This document shows, piece by piece, positions 1-11,111 of a DNA stretch of 64,000 bases. How positions within the stretch are numbered: the stretch's first letter is position 1; every line of letters starts with the position of its first letter. Source of the stretch: Ectobius pallidus (lineage: Eukaryota; Arthropoda; Insecta; Blattodea; Ectobiidae); assembly GCA_964059195.1 (NCBI GenBank), contig CAXKWD010000010.1:1680001-1744000 (forward strand), in the 5' to 3' direction. The position numbers and the translations under genes are program-made. The notes beneath the pieces were generated by a model. The model worked only from the letters and a program-made list of their open reading frames with translations. It ran no database searches and was not told the DNA's origin.

Positions 1-400
1 TTCTTGCTTCTCTTTCTAGGGCGGATTCCTCTTCTCTTATTTTTTCATATTTGTCTCTATCTGCTATTTTTCTTGCTTCTCTTTCTAGGGCGGATTCCTC
101 TTCTCTTATTTTTTCACGTCTGTCTCCATTTGCTATTTTTATTGCTTCTCTTTCTAGGCTGGATTCCTCTTCTCTTATTTTTTATGTCTGTCTCTATCTG
201 CTATTTTTCTTGCTTCTCTTACTAGGGCGGATTCCTCTTCTCTTATTTTTTCATGTCTGTCTCTATCTGCTATTTTTCTTTCTGCTCTTTCTAGGGCGGA
301 TTCCTCTTCTCTTATTCTTTCACGTCTGTCTCTATCTTCTATTTTCCTTGATTCACTATCTAGGGTGGATTCCTCTTCTCTTCTTCTTCTTTTGATTTCT
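1..400. repeat. 69-bp tandem repeat (six units)
   Basis: The motif GCGGATTCCTCTTCTCTTAT recurs at about 21, 90, 159, 227, 296 and 365. That is a 69-bp period with one 68-bp unit. The unit encodes the 23-residue repeat on the minus strand and continues past the left edge. Confidence 0.9.
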
Positions 401-456
401 CTACTTTCTACTTGTAGATTTCGTACAATTTTTATTTTTCGAGGATGCTGCGGCAT
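1..456 (-). pseudogene. Partial charged-repeat ORF, frameshifted
   Basis: Unrecognised protein. Reading leftward from an ATG at 454-456, it begins with a basic stretch (MPQHPRKIKIVR...) and then becomes tandem 23-residue units of the type REEESALEREARKIADRDRH. These are almost all charged and predicted helical, so a long single helix or coiled coil is likely. One unit (near 177-186) lacks a single base relative to its neighbours, giving a stop at about 175. Beyond it the same repeat continues open in the next frame to the window edge. The gene is therefore cut by the boundary and has one frameshift, either real decay or an assembly error. The first ATG may not be the true start, since an upstream exon cannot be excluded. 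No domain, signal peptide or enzyme motif is visible. It could be host coding sequence or the first ORF of a mobile element. Confidence 0.4.
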
Positions 457-1089
457 ACTTTTTTTGCTGTGTAAAGATCAAAATGTTTAAATGATGAATA
501 TTAAATAAATATTTTAAATTAAGTACACAAACCAAGTGTTGCCATCTATTGCCTAAACATGAAGCTCATTTTGAAAAATAACTCTATTTAAACTGTTATT
601 GAAATCATGTTTGTAGGAGAACGAAATCTGAAGAAGGATTTCGTCTACCGAAGAAAAACTGATTTGTGAATGAAATGAACCTTCCTGCTAACGTATAAAC
701 ACAGTTTAATAACGCTTAGATCCTACGCTACACGGGCTGTATGGTAAAATTTTTAACATTCATTGCACAACACCAGGAAATCAAATAATAAACTTAACCA
801 AAATTCCTAATAACCATAATAAATGTACTGAAATTGACCTTATATACAGTTAATTCACAATATAATTCACTATCATAAGCAAACGAATTGAACGGAGCGG
901 CATAGTAAAATCGAAGCGCTAAACAATAGCCTAAACATACATGATAGCTACAGAGCAAGGCCACCTGCTCTTAGAAAAAAATATTAGCGCTTAAACAAAT
1001 GAATCGACCAGGTCGGGTTTACAGAATGAAGCGATTTTTTTATTTCAAAAAGTCATGATAAAAGTAGAAAAAGACTTCTCCATTTGAAA

Positions 1090-1330
1090 TGTATTACCGA
1101 AAATCAATGCTTCGAAAACCCAAAAAAATGCATGTTTTTTTGCCCTTTTTTCACTCGTAACTCACCAACGAAAGCGAAAATTTTAATTCGGGCTTCGAGG
1201 TGCATTTTCCGACCCTTCAGTCCACCTATGTTTAAAAATTCAGATCTCTGCGTTGAGTAAATTTCGCTGGGCATCGCGGACAGACAGACAGACAGAAGGA
1301 AAGACACACACATTCTTTTATTAATATAGA
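1090..1330 (+). repeat. Probable dispersed repeat with GACA tail
   Basis: The block ends with (GACA)n at 1280-1296, then CACACACATTC and CTTTTATTAATATAGAT. This organisation resembles the 3' ends of dispersed arthropod retroposons. No coding sequence is seen, and the 69-codon minus-strand ORF within it has no motif. Confidence 0.3.
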
Positions 1331-2076
1331 TTTTCCAAGATCAATAAGTTATATATTACATATATACTATGTATATTTATACACACATAACAGGGACGAT
1401 AGTTATGACCCTATCGCGTATGCACAGTACATTGCAAACTGAAATTCGCGGAAAATCTCGAAAGTGCATCGTTGTTCTTCCAGATAGCCAAATCACATCA
1501 TAATATGTAGTTTGGTCTTGCTCTGCTCCTGGAAATCCAAGGAAGTAGGCACAGATCGACCTTCCCTATTGTAATTACGACTAACATGGTTCTTTCAGCA
1601 AGGTATGACACGCTCATCATAATAATGCAACGTGTTATATAGACTTGGTCTGCTACGTGAGATATAAGGAAATCGGTACAAATTGACCTTCCCAGCTGTA
1701 ATTAAACCTAATTAAATTGTCTGACAAATCCCTATTAACATTCTTTAGTTTGTTTAATTATGGACCACTTTTCTTGAGCATTCTTTCAGCTTTGACTGGA
1801 ATAGATCCGTTCACAAGACGATGCTATAAATAGTTGGTCGTCCTGAAGCCCATCGTAACTTATATTGAAAATATTGGTTGACGTCATAAAACTGACACCA
1901 GGCGTCATTATGGAACAATACAAGAGTTTTCTGAACTCTATAGACTTAAGTCTAATCTAATATTTTCCAACACGTTGATTGCATGTGAGCTTTGAGCTAC
2001 TTTGCAGATGATAATGAAAGCGTCAAGTTCTAGAGTGTAGCTTTGAAAATGAGATTGCAACCTGGGGGGGGGGGAG

Positions 2077-2102
2077 AAACGTTTTCTGAGAAGAAAACGT
2101 TT
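2077..2102. repeat. Perfect 11-bp hairpin after G11 run
   Basis: AAACGTTTTCT and its exact complement AGAAAACGTTT are separated by four bases, directly after the G run ending at 2074. It could be a slippage- or fold-prone site. There is no adjacent ORF that it would terminate. Confidence 0.7.
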
Positions 2103-2649
2103 ACCTCACTCTTCTGTAAAATTAATTTTGACTTCGTACAAGGAGCCACCTTCAGAATAGCTGCGACGTCATATGATAATGAACGTTTAACAGTTTCAGT
2201 ATTCACTTATACATAGCTAATTACAATGTTCTCTATACAACACATTTACATAATGAGTCGAGTAGTGTTAAAATATATGCATAGTGTCTACAGCAGAGCG
2301 ATATTCTACTTCTAATTCACCAAGAATGACTGTTGGATAATTGAATAGATTTTCTATACAAAAGGAAGTCATAGATTTTTTATCCATTGAAAAGACCTAG
2401 GATTGAAATCGAACTGATTGTTTTCTATCCCATAAAATAATGTATTTTTAAAGTATAAACTTATTTACTGATTTATAATATTGTAATCTTATGTAATTAA
2501 ACTATAAATCCACAAGATTAACTCACTCACTGAAATTTCCAGATGTGAATTTGTAAGGATTAGGGACCAGATTTGAATGACCTAAAATACTTGAAAAATT
2601 CCCCGAAGAAGCTAACATAATCTTAAAGTGGATTAATAATTATGATAGA

Positions 2650-2900
2650 AATAAAATAATACTTGAATTAGAATTAGAATTAGAATTGATTTATTTTACC
2701 TGGTGGAATTTTCATTCAACCAGGATTATTACAAATGAATTATACGAAGTTACAAATTTAATACAAAGATGATACAATTACAAATATAATAAAGCAGAAA
2801 CAATGTTATTATATGTGTAATGCTTATAAATAAGAATTAGTAGAACTAAAAAGTCGAAAACCATTATTCCTAATATTCACACAAAATTCCTTGTAAATTA
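2650..2900 (-). repeat. Possible retroposon 3' tail
   Basis: Tandem TTAGAA (about four copies) abuts TTGATTTATTTTACCTGGT. On the minus strand this reads as an AAATAAATCAA signal followed by (TTCTAA)n, as at the 3' end of a LINE or SINE. No protein remnant is recognised in the adjacent 300 bases. Confidence 0.3.
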
Positions 2901-3652
2901 AGATTTACCTATTTTTACTAAGAAAACATAAAGATAAAAAAGTAAAAAATAACATGTTGTAAATAATTTATTAATAACGAAAAGAATTATTTACAATGAT
3001 TAATATCAATGTGCAACCAAGTCGCTTACTATGGCATCATTGGTCAGCTTTCGTAAATTTTACAGTTCCTGTAGTTTGCAGGTAAAGAATTCCAAGAAGT
3101 TCTTGACAAGAACGAAACGTGGAAAAGACAAAGGAGCGAGAATAATGAGTTTTTTTTTTTTGTGACGAGGCATACTAAAGACCTATATTACCATCTCCCG
3201 ATAATTCCTCCTGCTTGACGATGCAAGTATGATCACAAGGGTTGTGCCCTTTTTACGTGATAGTGGCCTCTATGCCCCGATGTAGCATAAAGTACAATGT
3301 CTTCCTCCACCTTGACCTTAGATGTTGAAGGGCCTCTAAACTCCAACTCTCACTCTCCCTACAATTCCTCCCGAGACATGACTTCCAGATAGCAAAATGG
3401 TCCTTAACTCTTTGAGAGAAGAGGTGTGTTTATTCTAGTTTGATAGGCCTCCACTAGATGCGGCAACTCGAATTTATATTTGTACAATTAAATTGCATAA
3501 GAACTGTCCTGTGTTTTACGTAAGCCTAATAAGCTAATGAGCGTGTACATATATCTTATTGTAGCTTTTCTGATTATATTATTTGATTTGTCCTGTTCCT
3601 TAATGCTTGGAGGCTAAATGTGTGTTTCTAGACTGTCGAAGGTGCAGAACTT

Positions 3653-4879
3653 TGAGACGATTGCTACTTTGCAATTGAATTACTCAGCCTATATCATTAT
3701 AATGAACAAAATAAGTTTATTATATAAACTTATTAATTAGAATAATAAGATAAATATTAATCAATTAGGACTTTGCATTGCCAATAACATTATAGAAATA
3801 AGTAAAATTCAACTAAAATTATTTGAACAGGTTACAGCAGAAATGGAATAAGAATATAATATTTGCAATATTATATTCAGGCTGGACTTGTGTAGATATT
3901 GAAACGAGACGGATTTCCCGGAACGTAAGAATGGACTTAAGAACTAAACTAAAGGATCTCAGTGGGGTGTAGGAGACAGTCATTCATCACGAAACTCACT
4001 GCTATTGAACTAAAAACGCAGAGAAAGAAGAGCTTACTGACTCTATTGAAATTTAAAGGCTTAGTAAGTGGGAAAGTTCTTACTCTATAGCGCTTCGGGG
4101 AATCTAGCATCATTTCTTATTACTGACAGCGTGGCCAAGCGCTGCCATCCACGTGTATTAGCGTCTATGCTGGGTAAGGAGCATTAGCCAATGAAATAAG
4201 GGTTTGTGTCCGAAGAGTCGGAAAAACAATGTAATTTTATGTAAACATAGCTATTAGAGGTTAAAAGAAATACAAGGCGTATTGGACTTTGAACGATGAG
4301 AAGTGGGGAATCGCTACGACTGGTGAGGACACTCTCTCGTCTACGCTCTAGGTGAGCGGGACGATTTTTCACAGCATCCAGCTTCCGACTTAGTAGGAGT
4401 CGGGAAGCTATTAATATTCTTCGGTCAGTAAATGATTTAAGTATCATTTACTGCAGTATTATTTAAATCTACGAATATATTCAGGTTTGAGGTACGGCTT
4501 AATTATAGCTGAGTACCAACTTAAATTCAGTGTGTATCAAACTGTAAGTACCAGTGAATCAACGACTTTACAAGGTATTCTAGTGAATACACGAGATTAG
4601 GGAGAAAGACACCTTAATAACGAGATCCACTCATCTGAAGTCAAAGTTCACGTACGACGAGTAGTCTGCAAAAGCCTATTAACTGTTTTATAATTATAGT
4701 AAAATAAACAACACTCTTACCAGTTAACCAGTGAGTTTTGATTGCATCAGAGTATAAAGTAGACTGTTTTTAAGAACTATAACTACCCAGATTTGCCCCC
4801 CAGATACTGAAGATAATCTCTGCTTCGACTGTAGCGACACCGTGGCTGTAATTGGTTTCGTAACCCGCGAACCGTTACA
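3653..4879 (+). repeat. 5' LTR of element A
   Basis: 1,227 bp, TG...CA, repeated at an offset of exactly 8,211 bp. It should hold the promoter and polyadenylation signal; an AGTAAAATAAAC stretch occurs near 4698, but no convincing TATA box could be assigned by eye. The short ORF inside (minus, 4184-4447) recurs identically in the 3' LTR and is not thought to be a gene. Confidence 0.95.
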
Positions 4880-5304
4880 TACGTGGCTTACCCAATCTGT
4901 GGGGCTCGAAGTTAAAAAGCTCAAAGTTAAAGGCTCGAAGCTAAATTGTGTCGACTCAGAATATTTTAAATTAAAATAATAACTGTTACACACATCATTG
5001 AGTAGAGACTACATACATTGCAACGATTAACGGGAAGAAAAAGTCAAGATAGGGATAGATAAATTCAAGACCCGAGTAAGAAGAATCAGGAGTGGGCAGA
5101 CCGAAGATAGAATACCGGAGCAGCAGTAAAAAGCCTTGTAAAAATATAGTTTATAAGAGGGGTATTATTGCTAGCTATAAGAGGGTATTATATGTATTTA
5201 TGTTCTGTGAAGGGTATGATTTATATGTATGCAAAGGTGAGTGAGCATGCTTTTTATATATTGAGTGATCCCAGTGCAGTAAATAAAGCTAGGGTTGTGT
5301 AGAA
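4880..5304 (+). promoter_or_regulatory. Leader and candidate primer-binding site of A
   Basis: Untranslated leader between LTR and gag. Two TGG starts could begin a tRNA primer site: TGGCTTACCC at 4884, four bases after the LTR, and TGGGGCTCG at 4900. The second resembles the proline-tRNA primer sites of retroviruses but matches only partly. Neither is convincing. ATG 5305 follows AATAAAGC at 5283-5290. Confidence 0.35.
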
Positions 5305-7452
5305 ATGATGACGTTAAGGAACGGAAAAGCTGTAAACTCAAATATGGAAACCGAGGAAATGTATAACGGTCAAGACGTGCTAACTAATAGCGAAATAGAT
5401 CAAATCCAAGAGAATGAAATTGTATTAGGTAACCAGGAAACTAGTAATAGTAATGAATCTGAAATTCTATTAGTTAATGAAAGCCTACGAGTTAATCAGG
5501 AGACTAGTGAGGAGAGGGAACCAGAGATTTCATTAGTTCAGGAAGATAGGCCTTGTGAAAATACAATGTCAAACCAAGTAAAGGGGGGAGAAGGAATGTC
5601 TGCGTTAATAGAGGCGATGATGATCAAAATGGAGGAAAATAGTATGACATTAGCTAAAAATTTAGGGGAAAAATTGGACAGGAATACAAAAGACAGTGAA
5701 GACAAAATGGAGGAAAATAGTCGTAAATTAGCCGAAAAGATAGGGGAAAAATTGGATAGGAGTACCAGTGAGCTGAGAGTAATGATTGATCAATTATCTG
5801 ATAAATCAAAGAAAAATGAGGATAGAGTAATTAAACTCTCAGAGGAATGTAAAGTAACAACTGTAAAATTAACTAAAAGGATCGACCACGTGCAAAACAA
5901 AGTCGAAGAAAATAAGAAACAGTTGGAACAGAAAATAGAGCAGGATATAAGAACTCAGAATAAAAACTTGGAGGATAAATTAGTTCAAGCTTTGTCAGTG
6001 GATATGGGGGTAATAAGTACTAATATTCAAGGGCAGGTTAATGACGTTGAAACTAAACTAAACAAAATGGTTGCAGTACAGAATAATGTGACTAAAGAGG
6101 TTAATGATCATGCTGATAAAATAAGTAGGATGAGTAATGACATTGAAACTAAACTAAACAAAATAGTTGCAATACAGAATAATGTGACTAAAGAGGTTAA
6201 TGATCATGCTGATAAACTAAGTAGGATGAGTAATGACATTTCTTGTACCGGAATTCAGGCTAATGGTAGAGGGGTTTGTTCACAATTAATTCATTGTACG
6301 AATGCAGAAAATAATCAAAATAACGGGAGTCAAGATGGTGAACCGAGGACTCCGAGCATAAGCCTAGAATCAGAAAATTCGCGAGGTGACCTAGGCCTAC
6401 ACGACAATGTTGTTATCCCAGTAACTAGCTATAATAATACTCATGTAAATAAAATCGCGGACTTAGACTGGCCTTTGCCTTATTATAATGATGAGAAGAA
6501 TGCTAATCCTCATGAATTTATAAGGGAGCTAGAGACATACTTTAAAGTTAAAGGCATTCGAGAAGAATTTAAGATACTAGTGGTACAGAGATCGCTTGGG
6601 GGTAGTTGCAAAGACTGGATGCCGGTCGTAATGAGAGAAGGAACGGGATACCAAGAATTCAAAAAGTTATTTATGGATAAATATTGGAGCGATTCACGTC
6701 AGAGTGAAGCTAGGACTGAACTCTATTCAGGGCACTATAATGAGCAAGGGAAAATGACTAGTACTGAACATTTCGTAAGACTCATAAAATTAGCCAAGTC
6801 GCTAAATATAGTTTCCGAAAAAGAGGTCATCCAAATTTCAATGAAACACTTCGGTCCAGATATTCATAAATTGTTAACTGTGGCAAGACCACAATCTTAC
6901 TCGCAGATGCTTAGCTTGTTAACTGAATTTGAGGAAGGCGAGAGAGCCATAAAGAAATTCCATAGTTATCAGCGATACAACAATACGCAAAACCGTGGAG
7001 GAAATCAAGCACAGTACGCAGGCGCCAGCCGTAATAATGAGAATTATAATGACAGTAATGGTAGGCCTACACAAGGTTATCAGGATGCCAGGGGAAATAA
7101 ACCGTGGACTAATAACGGAAGAAATCAGAATAATTATAATTACGGGAATGGAAGGAATGAGAGGGTAAATAATAATAGTTACAGAGAAAACCAGAATAAT
7201 AATAATGGTTTACGTAACGCCAACAATAATCACACTGATGACAGAAATAGGTCACGACCTCAAAGCGTGGGAATAAATCACATAGCCTTCCAGGAACAAG
7301 AGAGAGGAAATGTAGATCAAGTTTACCGATATGGAAAGTTACAAGACGGTCGGTACATTCCTCATCAAAATAACGGGACGGATAATTGTAGCCACGTGCC
7401 AGATTCACAACAAAGATTAGATCCTAGTGTGAATGCATTTCATCACTCTTAA
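5305..7452 (+). CDS. gag: Gag of element A (coiled-coil, no zinc knuckle)
   Basis: 715-residue structural protein expected to assemble the cytoplasmic particle that packages element RNA. Residues 1-100 are acidic and low-complexity. Residues about 105-315 are heptad-rich coiled coil and contain two internal duplications: a 26-residue unit (KMEENS...GEKLDR, 78-bp period from 5626) and an exact-length 32-residue unit (6046-6141 and 6142-6237). Residues about 385-552 look like the helical capsid region of Ty3/Gypsy Gag (DLDWPLPYYNDEKNANPHEF...). Residues 553-715 are Asn/Arg/Gly-rich with no CCHC knuckle, so RNA binding is probably through this basic, disordered tail. The protein is long for a Ty3/Gypsy Gag. 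It ends with TAA at 7450-7452, upstream of pol and in a different frame. Confidence 0.85.
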   Translation: MMTLRNGKAVNSNMETEEMYNGQDVLTNSEIDQIQENEIVLGNQETSNSNESEILLVNESLRVNQETSEEREPEISLVQEDRPCENTMSNQVKGGEGMSALIEAMMIKMEENSMTLAKNLGEKLDRNTKDSEDKMEENSRKLAEKIGEKLDRSTSELRVMIDQLSDKSKKNEDRVIKLSEECKVTTVKLTKRIDHVQNKVEENKKQLEQKIEQDIRTQNKNLEDKLVQALSVDMGVISTNIQGQVNDVETKLNKMVAVQNNVTKEVNDHADKISRMSNDIETKLNKIVAIQNNVTKEVNDHADKLSRMSNDISCTGIQANGRGVCSQLIHCTNAENNQNNGSQDGEPRTPSISLESENSRGDLGLHDNVVIPVTSYNNTHVNKIADLDWPLPYYNDEKNANPHEFIRELETYFKVKGIREEFKILVVQRSLGGSCKDWMPVVMREGTGYQEFKKLFMDKYWSDSRQSEARTELYSGHYNEQGKMTSTEHFVRLIKLAKSLNIVSEKEVIQISMKHFGPDIHKLLTVARPQSYSQMLSLLTEFEEGERAIKKFHSYQRYNNTQNRGGNQAQYAGASRNNENYNDSNGRPTQGYQDARGNKPWTNNGRNQNNYNYGNGRNERVNNNSYRENQNNNNGLRNANNNHTDDRNRSRPQSVGINHIAFQEQERGNVDQVYRYGKLQDGRYIPHQNNGTDNCSHVPDSQQRLDPSVNAFHHS

Positions 7453-7481
7453 GCCGACACAGCAGGTGTAGGAAATGACAG

Positions 7482-10400
7482 ATGTCAGCCAGAGGCTTTA
7501 AACTTAGTATAGATGCGATAAGGGGTCATATCCCATCTAACTCGTGCCCAGTGACCTCAGGGGACTCCCCACAAACAAATAGAAATGACATAAATACCGT
7601 AGAAGTGTCTTATGACTTGAATAAAAAGTTAAACCAACAAATTTTATGTCCATCGCAGATTAACGCAAAGATAGGCAAACTAAATGTACAAGTTCTCGTA
7701 GACTCTGGTAGCGTTTTAAGTGTATGCAATGAAAAATACTACTTAGAACTCAAAGCACATAACATAAAAATGCAGGAGATGAGCGTACCGGGAATGTACT
7801 GTACTACTGCCATTAAGAAAACAAAGTACAAAATTAATAAACAAGTAATGATACCGTTAGAGATAGGTGGGTGGCACACAGAGATTTACATGTTAATTGT
7901 CAAGGATCTTACCCATAACTTTATATTAGGGTGTGATATGTTACAACAATATGAAGGGATTTTAGATTTTGGCACAAATAGTCTTACAGTAAAAGATGGA
8001 AATAAAGTTACTGAAATTCCGTTTCTCACGACTCATGCAACAGATCATCATACATGCTCCGAACGGGAATTAGCTATCCAAGACGAATGCTTTATTATTG
8101 AAAGTTTATCAACTGTGCAATTAGATAATGAGGGGGAGGAATTTTCAATTATGCAGAATGTAGGCCTATCGAGCCCAAGCAATAATATTGAGAATCAGAA
8201 TGGCGGAACGCCAGATCAGTATCAGAAACGCACGGAAATTGATGAATTTAATAATACATTTGTAGAGGAAGTATACGAAGTAGGATCGAGTTATGAGATA
8301 AACATGTGTGAGACAGATGTCCGTGATCAGGGAAATTATAGTGAGGAGAACGGAGAAGACGAGGCTGAAAAATTGCGAGAATCTGAGATCTTAGAAATTT
8401 TAAGAAGTAAGGTGGCCAGCATCACGTCTATTACGGATCAACAAAAGGAACAATTGTTTACTGTACTGATTAAAAATATGGGCGTATATAGTAGTTCTCC
8501 GGGGTGTTGCCTTGTATATGAACATGCCATACAGATGGACAACCCGCCGATCTTTAATCACAAAAGTAGGCCACTGCCATTATCAATTAGAGAGGAGGCG
8601 AATAAAGTTATCGCTAAGATGTTAAAAGAAGGGATTATAGAAAAATCAGACTCCCCATATGTCTCTCCGGTTTGTTGGGTATATAAGCAGGATAAAACAT
8701 TGAGAATGACCCTGGATTTGAGAACAGCGAACATGTATATGAGGCCCGACCGGTACAAAACCGAACCGATTGACCACCTATTAGCGAAAATGGGAGAAGC
8801 CAACTACTTTTCGAGTATTGATCTCACTTCGAGCTTTTGGCAGGTTTCGTTAAGGAAAGAAGACCGAAAATACTGTTCTTTTGTCCACCAAGGATCGGTG
8901 TTCTCGTTTACACGCACACCATTTGGGATGAAAACTTCAGGAAGCGCTTTACTGCGGGCACTTAACGTTATGTTCCCTGAAGGCACTGGGCCGCATATTA
9001 CTGCGTATGTGGATGATTACTTAATTCATACTCCTGATTTCGAAACCCACCTGGAAAAACTAGACTTGGTATTGAGAACGTTCTTAAGTTGTGGGATGAC
9101 TATTAACCCGAAAAAATTGAGCCTATTCCGTGAAGAAGTAAAATTCGTGGGGTACATCATATCTAGGAAAGGGGTGTCAGCAGATCCCGACAGGATAAAG
9201 TCAATTAGTAATATTAGTAGACCAAAGACGGTGAGGCAAGTCCGAAAAATCCTCGGAATATTTAATTACCAGGATAGGTTTCTCCCCGGTTATGCAGAGC
9301 ATGTGGCACCCCTCAGAATGCTGCTTAGAAAGCAAAATAAATTTAGATGGACTGAGGTGGAAGAGGAAGCATTCCAAAAGACGAAAGAACTCTTTCAGAA
9401 AGCGGTTTTGCTAGAAAGACCGAGAGATGACCTGGACTATATCGTATATGTGGATGCCTCATGTGTAGCCGTTGCCGGTGCACTAATGCAAGAATACGAA
9501 GACGGAAGTCAACATCTGATAGCCACTACATCGAGGGCATTGACACCTGTCGAGAGTAAAGGGTCGGTGACATGCCTAGAGATAATCGGAATGTATCACG
9601 CTTTGACTAAGTTCCAGCAGTACATATTCAATCGAAAAACTATTGTATACACAGATCATATCAGCCTAACCTTCCTGAATAAAATGAGACTTGGTAACAG
9701 TAAATTATCACGTTACGTCCATGAGTTGAGTCAATTTGATCTAGAGATAAGACATGTTGCGGGCCGAGATAACTTACTATGTGACTATATGTCAAGGAAC
9801 AAAACAGGTATTTCTGAAGTCGCTGGAGGCGAAACAAACCCTGTCGCTATAATGCAGGTAAAGATGTTTAAAGAGCTGACATTGCAGCGGGACTTTAAAC
9901 ATATAGTGGAATTCCAGAGGCGTGACCCGGAAATAGAGTTAGTCAGATTAGGCCTAACAGAATTAGATCAGACTGACAATGACGTAACGGAGGACGTGAA
10001 GTACCAAATATTGAATAATGTTGTATATAAATTATGTGGCCAAGGGAAGAAAGAATGGAAAATGTACATACCGGAAGAGCTAGAGAACAAAATAATCGCA
10101 ATAGTCCACGAACGGTTAGGCCATTCAGGTACTGGCAGAATGATGTTGTATATACAAGATAAAATGTACATAAAGAACTTGGGAAGGAAGATTAGGAAAT
10201 ATGTGAGCTGCTGCGACTTATGTCAGAAAGCGAAGCCATTGAACATCAAATATGATAGAGAACCCATGCCCGTGTTTAGGGAAAGTAAAGGGGAATTAGT
10301 AGCGCTAGATTTTCATGGACCACTAGTCGCTGGAGAGCATGGTATGCGGTACATTCTGATAGTTTATGATGTATTCTCACATTTCGTTAAATTGTATACA

Positions 10401-11111
10401 ACCCGGACGACAACTACGACTGCGGTTATAAGGAAATTGGAAACGGACTATCTGCCGAAGTATCAGCCTATCTCTGCTATCATTTCTGACAACGGGACGC
10501 CCTTTGTTAGCAAGAAGTTTAAAGAAAAGCTATCTGAACTTGGTATAAGACGGTACAACGTGGCAAAATTCCATCCCCAAGTAAACGTGGCGGAAAGAGG
10601 GTTGCGCGATTTGTCCTTGTACTTGCGTGCGCTCTGTCATAAACGGCACAATGCGTGGGTTCGGTATATTCAGCCAATAGAAGATATACTGAACCACACG
10701 AAGAATCCGGTGACCGGAGTCGAGCCCGTAAGACTTATGGCAGATGACGAACCGAAAACACTCATACCAGGCCTACCAATAGCTATCCCCCATGATGGCG
10801 TAAACAGAAAGCTAACAGATTACTGTCGCATTGCGATTGAAAACATTAGAAAGAGTGTCGCGAAGCGCAAGGATAAAGCGAAGAGACACAAAGCAAAATG
10901 GAGTCCCGTTGTGGGAGATAAACTACTGATACGCAGAAAGAATCTGTCAAACGCAGCAAATAAAAGAATGTCTCGCCTCGAGTTAATTTATAGAGGACCG
11001 TTTATAGTGACTAACATTTTTAATGGAATTTGCTATGAAGTGACTGATCCTAAAACTAATAAAGTAGTGGGACGGTACAATCTTTCATTTGTGAGGCCAT
11101 ACAAAGAATAA
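7482..11111 (+). CDS. pol: Pol of element A (PR-RT-RNaseH-IN)
   Basis: 1,209-residue polyprotein. The aspartic protease has DSG at 74-76 and a later FILGCDML flap/ILG box. The reverse transcriptase has YVDD at 509-512 with both catalytic Asp present. RNase H begins at VDAS (Asp 658). Integrase has an HERLGH...CDLC zinc module near 875-920, catalytic Asp 943, Asp 1003 and Glu 1038 (34 residues between the last two), and a GPF motif (YRGPF) near 1171 before a basic tail. All key residues are intact. The ATG at 7482 is 29 nt past the gag stop and in the -1 frame; TGA at 7476-7478 in the pol frame rules out entry from upstream. Pol therefore appears to be made by its own initiation, reinitiation or a spliced mRNA rather than as a Gag-Pol fusion. 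Confidence 0.93.
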   Translation: MSARGFKLSIDAIRGHIPSNSCPVTSGDSPQTNRNDINTVEVSYDLNKKLNQQILCPSQINAKIGKLNVQVLVDSGSVLSVCNEKYYLELKAHNIKMQEMSVPGMYCTTAIKKTKYKINKQVMIPLEIGGWHTEIYMLIVKDLTHNFILGCDMLQQYEGILDFGTNSLTVKDGNKVTEIPFLTTHATDHHTCSERELAIQDECFIIESLSTVQLDNEGEEFSIMQNVGLSSPSNNIENQNGGTPDQYQKRTEIDEFNNTFVEEVYEVGSSYEINMCETDVRDQGNYSEENGEDEAEKLRESEILEILRSKVASITSITDQQKEQLFTVLIKNMGVYSSSPGCCLVYEHAIQMDNPPIFNHKSRPLPLSIREEANKVIAKMLKEGIIEKSDSPYVSPVCWVYKQDKTLRMTLDLRTANMYMRPDRYKTEPIDHLLAKMGEANYFSSIDLTSSFWQVSLRKEDRKYCSFVHQGSVFSFTRTPFGMKTSGSALLRALNVMFPEGTGPHITAYVDDYLIHTPDFETHLEKLDLVLRTFLSCGMTINPKKLSLFREEVKFVGYIISRKGVSADPDRIKSISNISRPKTVRQVRKILGIFNYQDRFLPGYAEHVAPLRMLLRKQNKFRWTEVEEEAFQKTKELFQKAVLLERPRDDLDYIVYVDASCVAVAGALMQEYEDGSQHLIATTSRALTPVESKGSVTCLEIIGMYHALTKFQQYIFNRKTIVYTDHISLTFLNKMRLGNSKLSRYVHELSQFDLEIRHVAGRDNLLCDYMSRNKTGISEVAGGETNPVAIMQVKMFKELTLQRDFKHIVEFQRRDPEIELVRLGLTELDQTDNDVTEDVKYQILNNVVYKLCGQGKKEWKMYIPEELENKIIAIVHERLGHSGTGRMMLYIQDKMYIKNLGRKIRKYVSCCDLCQKAKPLNIKYDREPMPVFRESKGELVALDFHGPLVAGEHGMRYILIVYDVFSHFVKLYTTRTTTTTAVIRKLETDYLPKYQPISAIISDNGTPFVSKKFKEKLSELGIRRYNVAKFHPQVNVAERGLRDLSLYLRALCHKRHNAWVRYIQPIEDILNHTKNPVTGVEPVRLMADDEPKTLIPGLPIAIPHDGVNRKLTDYCRIAIENIRKSVAKRKDKAKRHKAKWSPVVGDKLLIRRKNLSNAANKRMSRLELIYRGPFIVTNIFNGICYEVTDPKTNKVVGRYNLSFVRPYKE

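Larger units (their letters stand above)
457..3648. other. Gene-free AT-rich flank
   Basis: No ORF with recognisable motifs. The stretch holds a run of 11 G at 2064-2074 followed by a perfect hairpin, a probable dispersed-repeat tail around 1090-1330, and a (TTAGAA)n tract at about 2665-2688 that looks like the tail of a minus-strand retroposon. I see nothing else to support a gene. Confidence 0.6.

Noticed and set aside
4184..4447. 87-codon minus-strand frame found twice (also 12395-12658)
   Set aside because: It recurs only because it lies in both LTRs of element A. No motif, and wrong strand for the element.
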